Notes: a model not told the origin generated them from the letters alone. Numbered from the stretch's first letter, positions 38,037 through 45,899 are shown. The stretch: 64,000 nucleotides of DNA from Cyanobacteria bacterium UBA2855 (GCA_002350725.1 DEFJ01000025.1:4891-68890); one strand, 5' to 3'. Program-made: numbers and translations.

Positions 38037-38895
38037 ATTTTAATAACTCCGTAAGCTCAATCAATGCCGTTTTATATTTGTTATCTTTTATATTTTTAAG
38101 TTCACTGACAGCACTCTGTATGTAATTATCCGATAAACCAACGGCTTTTTCAATACCGGAGGAATACTTTTCCACAGAACCCCCAAATATAACAGGCGCC
38201 GCATAAATGCCGTTTTTTATATCACCATTTACACTGTTTTCAACAACATTTTTTATATCATCCCTTAATTGAAAAGCTATACCAAAAGATTTTGCGAAAT
38301 TTGATACTCTATAACCTTGACATCCAGAAATATTTATTGCGCCTGCAATAGCCATATTAAAAAGGGCTCCGGTTTTTTTGTATGTTTTATCAATATATTC
38401 TTCTAAACTCGGAATTTTATAGAGAGAATTTTGCTGAATTATCTCACCCAAACACATGTCCGACATTGTATTTGAAAATAACTCAAATATTTCCGCATTA
38501 TGTAATTTACACAATAATTTTAAAGCTTTTGATATAACATAATCCCCCAGAATTACAGCAAGATGGTTCCCCTCAGAATAATTCAACGATAAATACCCGC
38601 GTCTGACCTTACTGTCATCAATTACATCATCATGAATCAATGAGGCATTATGTATCAACTCAATGACAGTTTGAAACAATATTTGTTTATCATCAATTGA
38701 TATATCTAAAGAACGCAAATACAAAAAGGATAATACCGCCCTAATATGTTTAGACGGAGTACTAAAATATTCCGCTAGCCTTTCCAAAACAGGATTGTTA
38801 TCGGGGAATTCGGCAAAAACTACTTTTTTAACCCTCTCTACATCGTCACTAACAAGCTCGTATATTTTTTTATATTCGGTATTAAAATCTCTCAT
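38029..38895 (-). CDS. polyprenyl synthetase family protein
   Basis: 288 residues. The first aspartate-rich motif LIHDDVIDD and the following KVRRG are intact; the second motif reads FQLRDDIKN instead of the usual DDxxD. It should condense isopentenyl diphosphate onto allylic diphosphates for quinone or undecaprenyl-type carriers. The changed second motif and the short C-terminus make activity or product length uncertain; it could be the regulatory or divergent partner of a heteromeric synthase. Confidence 0.82.
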   Translation of the reverse strand: MRDFNTEYKKIYELVSDDVERVKKVVFAEFPDNNPVLERLAEYFSTPSKHIRAVLSFLYLRSLDISIDDKQILFQTVIELIHNASLIHDDVIDDSKVRRGYLSLNYSEGNHLAVILGDYVISKALKLLCKLHNAEIFELFSNTMSDMCLGEIIQQNSLYKIPSLEEYIDKTYKKTGALFNMAIAGAINISGCQGYRVSNFAKSFGIAFQLRDDIKNVVENSVNGDIKNGIYAAPVIFGGSVEKYSSGIEKAVGLSDNYIQSAVSELKNIKDNKYKTALIELTELLKYE

Positions 38896-38932
38896 AATCC
38901 GATTTTAACACAAATTTTTAGTTCTCACATAA

Positions 38933-38965
38933 CACGAGCGAAGCATCGCATGATGTGCCTCAGGC
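38933..38965. repeat. 33-bp repeat, copy 1
   Basis: Begins CACGAGCGAAGCATCGCATG and ends TGTGCCTCAGGC; identical to copies 2 and 3. It contains the hairpin-prone GCGAAGC and GCCTCAGGC. Copy spacing start-to-start is 96 and 97 bp. Confidence 0.9.
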
Positions 38966-39028
38966 TTAACAAATTCCGTCGGATAAATAATATCCTCAAA
39001 ACAATTCTCAAATTTATCCATCGCGTTT

Positions 39029-39061
39029 CACGAGCGAAGCATCGCATGATGTGCCTCAGGC
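39029..39061. repeat. 33-bp repeat, copy 2
   Basis: Identical to copies 1 and 3; preceded by a 63-bp spacer that is unrelated to the next one by eye. Confidence 0.9.
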
Positions 39062-39125
39062 TTTACAATACATGTTAAATTCATAAGATAACCCAAACTC
39101 AAATCCTGCATTTTCCGTCGCACTA

Positions 39126-39158
39126 CACGAGCGAAGCATCGCATGATGTGCCTCAGGC
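39126..39158. repeat. 33-bp repeat, copy 3
   Basis: Identical to copies 1 and 2; abuts the U-tract of the terminator of the MGMAASQ gene at 39236. Confidence 0.9.
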
Positions 39159-39160
39159 AC

Positions 39161-39191
39161 AAAAAAAACGACTAAGTAGAACCCAGTCGTT
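39161..39191 (-). terminator. intrinsic terminator of MGMAASQ paralogue 2
   Basis: On the minus strand AACGACT / AGTCGTT stem followed by a run of eight T. Confidence 0.8.
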
Positions 39192-39235
39192 GGAAATTAA
39201 TAGGAAAAAGGAAAAAGGAAAGGAAATTTTTGTTA

Positions 39236-40729
39236 TTATGCTGAGAAAGTTTTGAAAGTATCAGATGTATTCTTTTCAATAACTTTAGATACAGCATCTT
39301 TTTCTGTTTGAATAGCTTTTTGCTCAGTATCAAGTTGTTTCAATCTCAATTCAAGATTTTTATCTTCAGCTTGAATTACTTCAATTTTAGCGTTGATTTT
39401 TTCAACAGCTTGATCATATAAAGCTTTATCATATTCATATTGATTCATTGCATCGTTATATTTTTCTTGATCGGTAGCAGTTTCAGTTGTCAAAGGATAA
39501 TCAACATAGATTAAAGAACCGTCATCTAATGCTGTCGGAATACTCAAGGTAATCAATCTGCCGGAAGAATCTTTTTCAATCTTACAATTTTGAACACCTT
39601 TAAATTCTTCAATTTTTTGTTCACTACCGATTGTGTAGCAGTTAATTTTTGATAAAGAAGTTTTTGTTGTTCCGTCATATATAGCATTTTCTAAATCATT
39701 TACCGCATAGAAGTATGGTCTGTGAATACCTGTAGTAGTATCAAGGGCATATCTGACCATCCAGTCTTTTTGACCATATTTTTGAGTTAATAATTCTCTC
39801 CAAGCAGCTTCTTCTTTTAAAGTATTAGCAAGCTGAGTCGGAGATAAAGTGCTTAAATATTCATCGTCAGTCGCATAAGAGCTTGTTGTAATGCTGTTTA
39901 TTTGATCTTGAGTAAGGTAGTTTTTATTTGTTACTTGCTCATACGGTTCATAATAATAATTACCGTCTGCATTTTTTTCAATTAAAGTAGTACTGTATTC
40001 CGCATCATCCTCGGCATTACCGGTATTTACTTCATTATATAATGCAATAAGCAAATCATCTTCGGTTACCCCCGGTAAATCAGTACGATTTTCATCATCG
40101 TCAAGAGTGTAGAAACCGCCTGTTGCAGCATCTTTAAACACTTGAGATATAATTTTATTGGTTGTCTGATCGTATTGGTAATATTCAAAATTAGCAATTT
40201 CGTTTTGCGGTACTTGTTGTCTTGGTTGTTTTTCATAAGCCAATTCTTCATAGTAAGGACCGGCAGCATCTGTCTTGACATTGTAAGTCTTACCATTAAC
40301 AACTATAGAATTTCCAAGAGTAGTGGTACCCGTAAGAGAACCTAATTCTCTAAGATTTCTTGAACCTATAGCATAGATATAATTACCTGCTGTACCCAAC
40401 TGAGAAACAACACTTGTCGCAGCAGCAATTGCAGCATAATCGTCTTGCCATTTTGACAAATAACTCATTGTATACATACCGTTTGATTGAGCAATCATAG
40501 AGGTAACAGTATTTGTTAAAGCCCCATCAGAGAATGTATAAATTGTTTTTGTATAACTGTCGACAGAAGGAGGTGTAGGTACTGACATACCTAACAAATC
40601 ATTATAATAATTTGCAGATTCGTTAGATAACATTGTACGCTGTTGGTTAATCTGTTGACCTTCAAACTCGACATTGTTTTGTCTTGCCGTAAGCCCTAAA
40701 AATCTAGCTTGTGATGCTGCCATTCCCAT
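39236..40729 (-). CDS. MGMAASQ-family protein, paralogue 2
   Basis: 497 residues. N-terminus MGMAASQARFLGLTARQNNV and a Gln-rich INQQRTMLS stretch; C-terminus LELRLKQLDTEQKAIQ ending FKTFSA. The ends match paralogue 1 (10407) while about 300 central residues (Tyr/Asn/Thr-rich, beta-like) differ. No signal peptide. A strong sigma-28-like promoter is just upstream (40767-40794) and the gene has its own terminator, so it is monocistronic. A self-assembling or surface-exposed protein exported by a flagellar-type or other non-Sec route is my inference. Confidence 0.78.
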   Translation of the reverse strand: MGMAASQARFLGLTARQNNVEFEGQQINQQRTMLSNESANYYNDLLGMSVPTPPSVDSYTKTIYTFSDGALTNTVTSMIAQSNGMYTMSYLSKWQDDYAAIAAATSVVSQLGTAGNYIYAIGSRNLRELGSLTGTTTLGNSIVVNGKTYNVKTDAAGPYYEELAYEKQPRQQVPQNEIANFEYYQYDQTTNKIISQVFKDAATGGFYTLDDDENRTDLPGVTEDDLLIALYNEVNTGNAEDDAEYSTTLIEKNADGNYYYEPYEQVTNKNYLTQDQINSITTSSYATDDEYLSTLSPTQLANTLKEEAAWRELLTQKYGQKDWMVRYALDTTTGIHRPYFYAVNDLENAIYDGTTKTSLSKINCYTIGSEQKIEEFKGVQNCKIEKDSSGRLITLSIPTALDDGSLIYVDYPLTTETATDQEKYNDAMNQYEYDKALYDQAVEKINAKIEVIQAEDKNLELRLKQLDTEQKAIQTEKDAVSKVIEKNTSDTFKTFSA

Positions 40730-40766
40730 AGTTGGATTTCCTTTCGATTAGTTCCTTATGTCATGA

Positions 40767-40794
40767 TATACGGCACTCTCGATAGGAAACTTTA
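40767..40794 (-). promoter_or_regulatory. sigma-28-like promoter of MGMAASQ paralogue 2
   Basis: On the minus strand TAAAGTTT (40787-40794), 12 bp, GCCGTATA (40767-40774); FliA consensus TAAAGTTT-N11-GCCGATAA. The -35 box is a perfect match. Confidence 0.6.
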
Positions 40795-40822
40795 ATAATT
40801 TATCGCATCATGTTAAGTAATG

Positions 40823-42226
40823 TTAAGCTTGGTATGTCCACCACTTCCAAGATGGCTCTAAATTAACATCTTCCTGACTATAATAAGTTGCGATATGTTC
40901 TCTTATTTCGTCAAGTTCTTTAAAGCCCCACCACGCACCTTCGCTGACGCTATCTAAGTAATCTTCACCTGCTTGGTAAGCAACATGTTCACCCCATTTA
41001 GGTAAATTTGTAGGATATAAATATGCTGTGGCATGGGTCACTTCATGAACCATTACTTCAACCAAATCATACCATTTTGTGCTTGAATTTTTTGCCATGT
41101 TTACATCTAAAAACATACCGCCCATACCATCACCCTCATCATCATCAGAATACCATGAGGTTCCGGCACTGTTCATATAATACAAGTATACACCCAGCGT
41201 TGTTCCGCTACCGCTGCTGTCTTTATTTAAGTCATCATATGCAATTTTATTTGCAGCTTTTAATCTGGCAAGAGCATTTGCTTGATCTGTCATGCCGGCA
41301 GCATTAAAATATTCTTCCGTTCTTGCGATAACAAACGCTTTCTTTTGATCTAATGTCATTGCACTGAATTTTGCTTGAATTTTTGCGGCATAAGCCTCTA
41401 TTCTTTGTTGATATTCACGTTCGACAGAATTTGCCAAATCCGAATCATTTGCTATCGTTCCTGTTTGAATATCAATCATACTGTCAATTAAATCAGGATA
41501 AGCTTTTATAAATGCTTTAATTTCATCCGCTGACAATACACTGTTTGAATTGTCATCCAATACATTAAATACTTTATTTATCTGGCTGAAAAAATATCCG
41601 AAATCTTCTTCTAAATCATCATCTTGAGTCAATTTTACAAGTTGAGCTCTTGTAATACCTGTATCTTTTGTTATAGAACCGTTTTTGGAATTTACATAAG
41701 TAAAAAACTTATCAAAAACAAGATTTACTTTTTCGTCTAACTCAGTTTCACTATCTCCGCCATCTTCACCCCCTGTAGGGTCAGTAGGATCGGTTGGATT
41801 TGTCGGATCGGTTGGATCTGTTGGATCTGTTGGATCCGTTGGATATATCGGTTCCTCTATAGGAAGCGTCGGATTAGTCGGATTAGTTGAACCAGAAGAT
41901 TTATGGTGCAATTCATAAATAACTTGTTTAATATCTTTAATTTGCTGTTCGGACAAATCACTAATAGTAATTGCATACCCTTTTTTAATATTTTCCGTAG
42001 CCGTAGCATCATGAACACAAGAGTTCTTCGTATTGCCTGAAACGGCAATATGATTTGCTATACTAAATATGGTTTCATTCTCGTTTTCTTCCAAGACTTT
42101 TTCCACCAACTGTTTAATCTCCATGGCTTCATCCGGATTTTTCAAAGTGAAGTCTTTTGTAGTCTGCAAGTCAACTTTCTTTTGTGTAGCTACCATCTTT
42201 AAAAACGGGGTATTTTGAATTTCCAT
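40823..42226 (-). CDS. putative zinc metalloprotease with EF-hand-like loop and Pro-Thr-Asp linker
   Basis: 467 residues from ATG 42226, which has AAGGAG 6 nt upstream; the earlier in-frame ATG at 42289 lies upstream of the promoter and is rejected. Order: helical N-terminal domain (about 1-125); low-complexity linker of PTD/PTN triplets (about 130-160, period 9 nt in the DNA near 41770-41850); a calcium-loop-like DDNSNSVLSADEI (about 225-237); and a C-terminal domain with VMVHEVTHATAYLYP, an HExxH zincin motif, followed by GEH. No signal peptide. It is probably secreted by the same non-classical route as its MGMAASQ neighbour (inference). Confidence 0.65.
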   Translation of the reverse strand: MEIQNTPFLKMVATQKKVDLQTTKDFTLKNPDEAMEIKQLVEKVLEENENETIFSIANHIAVSGNTKNSCVHDATATENIKKGYAITISDLSEQQIKDIKQVIYELHHKSSGSTNPTNPTLPIEEPIYPTDPTDPTDPTDPTNPTDPTDPTGGEDGGDSETELDEKVNLVFDKFFTYVNSKNGSITKDTGITRAQLVKLTQDDDLEEDFGYFFSQINKVFNVLDDNSNSVLSADEIKAFIKAYPDLIDSMIDIQTGTIANDSDLANSVEREYQQRIEAYAAKIQAKFSAMTLDQKKAFVIARTEEYFNAAGMTDQANALARLKAANKIAYDDLNKDSSGSGTTLGVYLYYMNSAGTSWYSDDDEGDGMGGMFLDVNMAKNSSTKWYDLVEVMVHEVTHATAYLYPTNLPKWGEHVAYQAGEDYLDSVSEGAWWGFKELDEIREHIATYYSQEDVNLEPSWKWWTYQA

Positions 42227-42251
42227 AAAGTACTCCTTATATTCATCGTAT

Positions 42252-42279
42252 ATATCGGAATACTTTTTTATTATCTTTA
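42252..42279 (-). promoter_or_regulatory. sigma-28-like promoter of the metalloprotease gene
   Basis: On the minus strand TAAA (42276-42279), 16 bp, TCCGATAT (42252-42259). Start codon at 42226 with a good ribosome binding site. Confidence 0.5.
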
Positions 42280-42315
42280 GTGATTTCAAAATATATGTTA
42301 CAAATTTTTACATAC

Positions 42316-42340
42316 AAAAATACCGCTATAAAAGCGGTAC
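42316..42340 (-). terminator. intrinsic terminator after gene 42403-42678
   Basis: On the minus strand TACCGCT / AGCGGTA 7-bp stem followed by TTTTT. Confidence 0.75.
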
Positions 42341-42402
42341 TCATTTAACAATATGTTTTGGGGTAAATATAAATATATATCGATATCTGAACAAGTGAAC
42401 CA

Positions 42403-42678
42403 CTACCCTAAGAAAGAAATTCTCTGATCCGGAGTTTTACTTTGCATATTAGCTTGTTCAGATGAGGAAACTACATATTTATAAGTTCTTGCAATTTTCT
42501 TAATAACCGTTGAAATCGGGTTAGACGGCATAGAATTACTCAAATTACCCTCAAATTCTCTACGAGCATTTGGATTTTGCAAAGCAAGAATCGCCATGTT
42601 CGGTGTTACAGTATTTCCATCACCGAAAGAAATGTACTGTTTAGATGTGTTAAATTTTACAGGATTAATTGTTATCAT
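42403..42678 (-). CDS. small protein of unknown function
   Basis: 91 residues, start ATG 42678 behind GGAGG. N-terminus MITINPVKFNTSKQYISFG; rich in Asn, Ser and Gln, a short helix near the C-terminus. No known domain. Monocistronic with its own sigma-70 promoter and terminator. Confidence 0.7.
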   Translation of the reverse strand: MITINPVKFNTSKQYISFGDGNTVTPNMAILALQNPNARREFEGNLSNSMPSNPISTVIKKIARTYKYVVSSSEQANMQSKTPDQRISFLG

Positions 42679-42738
42679 ATGCTTCCTCCTCTCTTGAGGT
42701 TTATTAAGTGTTGTTTGAACACTTCATCTAACAATTTC

Positions 42739-42767
42739 AATATACATTATAAAAAATATTTTGTCAA
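42739..42767 (-). promoter_or_regulatory. sigma-70 promoter of gene 42403-42678
   Basis: On the minus strand TTGACA (42762-42767), 17 bp, TATATT (42739-42744). Confidence 0.75.
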
Positions 42768-43014
42768 CCCCTATTATAAAGTTTTGTAAAGGTGGCTACA
42801 AACTAATTATATTAACACTTATGGATAAAGTGGCGAAAATACACTTATTCAAGATGTTTTCTGATTATTTTCATTTTTAATCATATTTTTTTTAAAAAAT
42901 ACAAAAAAAATTCCTTACCAATAAAACTAGCCAAGTGGGCAATTGTATTAATGACACTTATTGCGTTTAATATAATTAATCTTTTTCATACTTCCAGCTA
43001 TTCTTAATTCCAAC

Positions 43015-43040
43015 GAGCCTCTTTCTGAGGCTCTTTTTTT
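43015..43040 (+). terminator. orphan plus-strand intrinsic terminator
   Basis: GAGCCTC, 5-nt loop, GAGGCTC, then seven T. It is oriented for plus-strand transcription, but both flanking genes are on the minus strand and the minus side has no U-tract. Confidence 0.7.
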
Positions 43041-43052
43041 GCAGTATTGCTG

Positions 43053-43514
43053 CTATTTTGACAGATAACTTAATATTGCCCCGCCAATTTCTTCATTTGG
43101 ATCAAACGGCACGGTCGCAGATTTACTCAAAGAATTTTGAATTAGAAAATTTAATAATACCCCAAATGCATCCGGAACTTGCGTTTTTCGATAAATTCCG
43201 GCCAAAAAGGTTTGAAGATAAGGAGATTTTGAGCTATTCAGACGTGATAAAGAAGGATACATTTTATCAATCCCTTTTGTACCGTTATCAAGCATGCGAT
43301 TTAAAATATACAAAGTTTCTGTCAATTGAGCCTCATTTTGAGAATATTTTACAATTTCTTCCAAATACGGCAAAGCTTTTTCACCTTGTCGAACAAACAT
43401 ATCTGTTTTATTCTCATCAAATTTTATATAGTTATACTGTTTTTTAGGCATATATTGTGGTGTTGGGTATTGTACATATTTAATATCTACAGGATTTCCT
43501 ACCGGATTAATCAT
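43053..43514 (-). CDS. third gene of the cobalamin-riboswitch operon, unknown
   Basis: 153 residues from ATG 43514 (GGAGATAATC upstream; an earlier ATG at 43619 lies inside the preceding gene). N-terminus MINPVGNPVDIKYVQYPTP; the C-terminal part is helical with a repeat-like pattern (ALPYLEEIVKYSQNEAQLTE) reminiscent of HEAT-type helices. No signal or membrane segment. It follows the membrane protein gene by 13 nt. Confidence 0.7.
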   Translation of the reverse strand: MINPVGNPVDIKYVQYPTPQYMPKKQYNYIKFDENKTDMFVRQGEKALPYLEEIVKYSQNEAQLTETLYILNRMLDNGTKGIDKMYPSLSRLNSSKSPYLQTFLAGIYRKTQVPDAFGVLLNFLIQNSLSKSATVPFDPNEEIGGAILSYLSK

Positions 43515-43527
43515 GATTATCTCCTTT

Positions 43528-45030
43528 TTATGAATATACAAACGGAGGTCCGTTTTTAATTTCCAATAATATATTTTCTGCCATGGTCTTGAGCTGTTCT
43601 TTAGGTTTACCCTCATCAACTTTTGAGAAAAACTCCTCGACGAGCGGCTTTATAGCGGCATCTTTCTTAGCTTTAAAATTTCTTAATTCAGTTGATATGA
43701 GTCTGCGCTGCAAATCTAACTCAGTTTGGGCATTAATTTTTTTGACCTGAACCTCTTTAATAGCATCTCCTACAATTTTTCCTCCATAACTCACAGCCGC
43801 AAGAGCAGTTGTACCAAAGAAAAGTTGCTGAAATTGCTTGTTATCCGGTTCAATCAACAAATTATAGAAAAACGCTCTGTAATCATCAACAAAGGAAGAA
43901 AATGAAGGTTTTTGAGTCCCATCGCCACCGATATTTGGATTAACTTTTACTGTCGAAGTATTTATTTTATTCATTACGCGAGTAACAAAGCGTTGCTTCT
44001 CTTTTTTAGACCACGAAGTATGTTTCACCACTTCATCAATATCTGATTGATTTGCATTTATAAATTGAAGCATGTTTTCCAAATAGTCTTGAACATATTT
44101 TTTATTCTTTGAAGATTTTGCAATTATTTGCATATCCTGCTTAGTTTTCTCAATAAACTTTTGAGTTTCAACTGTTCCTGCTCTCAAATTTTTCATTGAA
44201 TAAAGCGACAGGGCAACAATAGATGCAAAAGTAGCCGAACCAAGTGCAAAATATTTAAAAAATCCGGAATGCTCTTTTTTATTGGCATCGGATGCTCCAA
44301 ATGACAAATCTTTTGAAGATGTAAACATTCCAAATGGCTGTATTTTTGGCTCAGACGGCATAAGATATTCCGAGAAAAGTTTTGTTTTTTCGGAAAGCAT
44401 ATTTCTTATAATTTGCATTTTTCCGCTAAATGATTGAGTTTCAACCGCAATAAGATTTTCCTGCAAGTCTTTTTGAATATCAGCTTCACGCTTTTTTACC
44501 CAAACATCTTTAAATCCGTCAAGAAATGTTTTACCCATAAATGCAGTGGCGGTCAAGGTTAATACCCCAAGTCCGGCACGAACGGTTTTTCTGTTCGGGT
44601 TCTGAACCATTTGGACAATAGCCTGAACAGTTTCTTCATTAATTGATATATTACGGGTGAAGGAAGTTATCCATTTTTCTTTTGCAATCTCGTTTGTAAT
44701 TTTTGCATTACGTTTTACAAACGCTGATACGCCTGCGAATATTCCCATCACACCGACCGCTAAAGCGCTAATTGGGAGCAAACTGCGCTCAGGATTTGTC
44801 AAATTCTCACCCAATTGTTTTGGCAGTTTTGTATGGCTTGAAATTATCAATGTATCCCTTGTATCATCAAGATTATAAGAATTTGGTAATACATTATTTT
44901 CATCATTATCTTTAATGAAATTGTTTACAATTACCCCTTCTTTTGTTTTATAACTGTTAACCTTTTGACTGGTAGTCAGATTTCTGTGCTGACGGCGAGT
45001 TTCACTATCATTAAATTGTATTTTATTCAT
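43528..45030 (-). CDS. second gene of the cobalamin-riboswitch operon: multi-helix membrane protein
   Basis: 500 residues. Hydrophobic segments near 86-105 (LLPISALAVGVMGIFAGVSA), 150-168 (AGLGVLTLTATAFMG), 260-280 (FFKYFALGSATFASIVALSL) and 405-420 (FGTTALAAVSYGG) suggest a membrane protein with long charged helical loops. There is an internal duplication: GKTFLDGFKDVWVKKREADI at about 168-187 resembles GKIVGDAIKEVQVKKINAQT at about 419-438, each followed by a related helix. No family recognised. Its start overlaps the stop of the upstream gene. Confidence 0.7.
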   Translation of the reverse strand: MNKIQFNDSETRRQHRNLTTSQKVNSYKTKEGVIVNNFIKDNDENNVLPNSYNLDDTRDTLIISSHTKLPKQLGENLTNPERSLLPISALAVGVMGIFAGVSAFVKRNAKITNEIAKEKWITSFTRNISINEETVQAIVQMVQNPNRKTVRAGLGVLTLTATAFMGKTFLDGFKDVWVKKREADIQKDLQENLIAVETQSFSGKMQIIRNMLSEKTKLFSEYLMPSEPKIQPFGMFTSSKDLSFGASDANKKEHSGFFKYFALGSATFASIVALSLYSMKNLRAGTVETQKFIEKTKQDMQIIAKSSKNKKYVQDYLENMLQFINANQSDIDEVVKHTSWSKKEKQRFVTRVMNKINTSTVKVNPNIGGDGTQKPSFSSFVDDYRAFFYNLLIEPDNKQFQQLFFGTTALAAVSYGGKIVGDAIKEVQVKKINAQTELDLQRRLISTELRNFKAKKDAAIKPLVEEFFSKVDEGKPKEQLKTMAENILLEIKNGPPFVYS

Positions 45031-45731
45031 TCTGTACTACCTTTCCGTCTTAATTCCGTATCATCATCACCCTTTAGTCTTTTATATAAATTATGTATAA
45101 AGGTCTTTAGTTTGAAGGCTTTTTTAGCCTCATCGACTTTCTTTTCATCATTTTGCGCATCTTGAGGATTAAAAATGGAGAACAATGATTTTACTTTTTT
45201 CTTAAATTCGTTAAGAGGTTCTCCTATTTTTTTGGAAATAGCAGCCTTTATTTCGCCATAAATAGCAGACAATTTATCAGAAATATCAATTAGTTTTTGA
45301 GATACAAATTGCACTATATTATGTACTACATGTGGGATATTTTTAATGATATTCAGAGCATTACCAATAGTGAAATTAATAACAAAATTTATAGGTCTGG
45401 CAAGTATTTGCGGCAAAGAATTTGAAATTTGCCCCGTTATATTTGCGAGTCTTTCTGACACACTCATCATAAATTTATCAAAAGCCGCAAGACGTTGTGC
45501 AAAGCTTATAGCATCTTGCTGTCTTTGAAGCTTCGCATTTTGTTGAGCCTTTAGCATTGCACCAATTGCCGCACATTCATTCCAACTCATTTCTCCCGGC
45601 TTTGCCGTATGGTCAGCAGTTTTCATCCCTCCGCCCATTCCGTTACAAATAGGGCAAGCACCCAAAGGCGCACCATGCGGACAGGTACCCGATTTCATAA
45701 TATTAGGTTGTGACATCACTGCAGACGGCAT
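45027..45731 (-). CDS. first gene of the cobalamin-riboswitch operon: Cys-motif helical protein
   Basis: 234 residues from ATG 45731. The start is fixed by GAGGA 7 nt upstream, which lies in the riboswitch expression platform; the earlier ATG at 45794 lies inside the leader RNA. A short N-terminal cysteine motif TCPHGAPLGACPICNGMGGG could bind metal (C-P-H then CPIC). The rest is amphipathic helix with one hydrophobic stretch (about 108-130) and a basic C-terminus. Function unknown. It overlaps the next gene by 4 nt. Confidence 0.72.
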   Translation of the reverse strand: MPSAVMSQPNIMKSGTCPHGAPLGACPICNGMGGGMKTADHTAKPGEMSWNECAAIGAMLKAQQNAKLQRQQDAISFAQRLAAFDKFMMSVSERLANITGQISNSLPQILARPINFVINFTIGNALNIIKNIPHVVHNIVQFVSQKLIDISDKLSAIYGEIKAAISKKIGEPLNEFKKKVKSLFSIFNPQDAQNDEKKVDEAKKAFKLKTFIHNLYKRLKGDDDTELRRKGSTE

Positions 45732-45732
45732 T

Positions 45733-45767
45733 AAAAAATCCTCTTCATATACACATTGCAAAGAGGA
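45733..45767 (-). terminator. riboswitch expression platform: terminator overlapping the ribosome binding site
   Basis: On the minus strand TCCTCTT (45761-45767) pairs with AAGAGGA (45739-45745), followed by TTTTTT and the ATG at 45731. The 3' arm contains the Shine-Dalgarno sequence, so the hairpin can both stop transcription and hide the start. Confidence 0.75.
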
Positions 45768-45784
45768 CAACTCTAATCGGATAA

Positions 45785-45899
45785 GAATTTCCATATCGCA
45801 CGTAGAAATTCATCACATATTGAGCATTCCGGCTTTCCCGCAGATGCGGCATACGGTTGCGGCTACAGTCGGGGAATTTCACCCCGTTTCCTCGTTTGT
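45785..45899 (-). ncRNA. cobalamin riboswitch
   Basis: On the minus strand the leader contains GAGGAAACGGGGTGAAATTC, then CCCCGACTGTAGCCGCAACC, then GTATGCC, a CCGCA/TGCGG hairpin, and AAAGCCGGAATGCTC (core 45822-45893). These match, in order, the conserved GGGAA, GGTGAAA..CC, CTGT..CCGCAACxGTA and AGxCxGAATxC elements of the cobalamin riboswitch class. A GAATTTC/GAAATTC hairpin (45785-45791 with 45805-45811) follows, then the terminator. It lies 3' of a promoter and 5' of the unknown three-gene operon 45731-43053. Confidence 0.87.

Larger units (their letters stand above)
38896..39235. other. 340-bp intergenic region with three repeats
   Basis: No coding signal. It carries three 33-bp repeats and, at its right end, the terminator of the MGMAASQ gene. 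Confidence 0.6.
42679..43052. other. 374-bp intergenic region
   Basis: Holds the promoter of the small gene at 42403 (42739-42767), A/T homopolymer runs around 42880-42910, and a plus-strand intrinsic terminator at 43015-43040 that belongs to no visible gene. A plus-strand ORF of only 18 codons at 42821 has no ribosome binding site. Confidence 0.5.

Noticed and set aside
38933..39158. CRISPR array
   Set aside because: Only three repeats, spacers of 63-64 bp are too long, and no cas gene is in the window.
42227..42289. Earlier start of the metalloprotease (MKSLKIIKKY...)
   Set aside because: It spans the sigma-28-like promoter; ATG 42226 has a perfect AAGGAG.
43515..43619. Earlier start for the third riboswitch-operon gene
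   Set aside because: It lies inside the preceding membrane-protein gene; GGAGATAATC precedes the chosen ATG at 43514.
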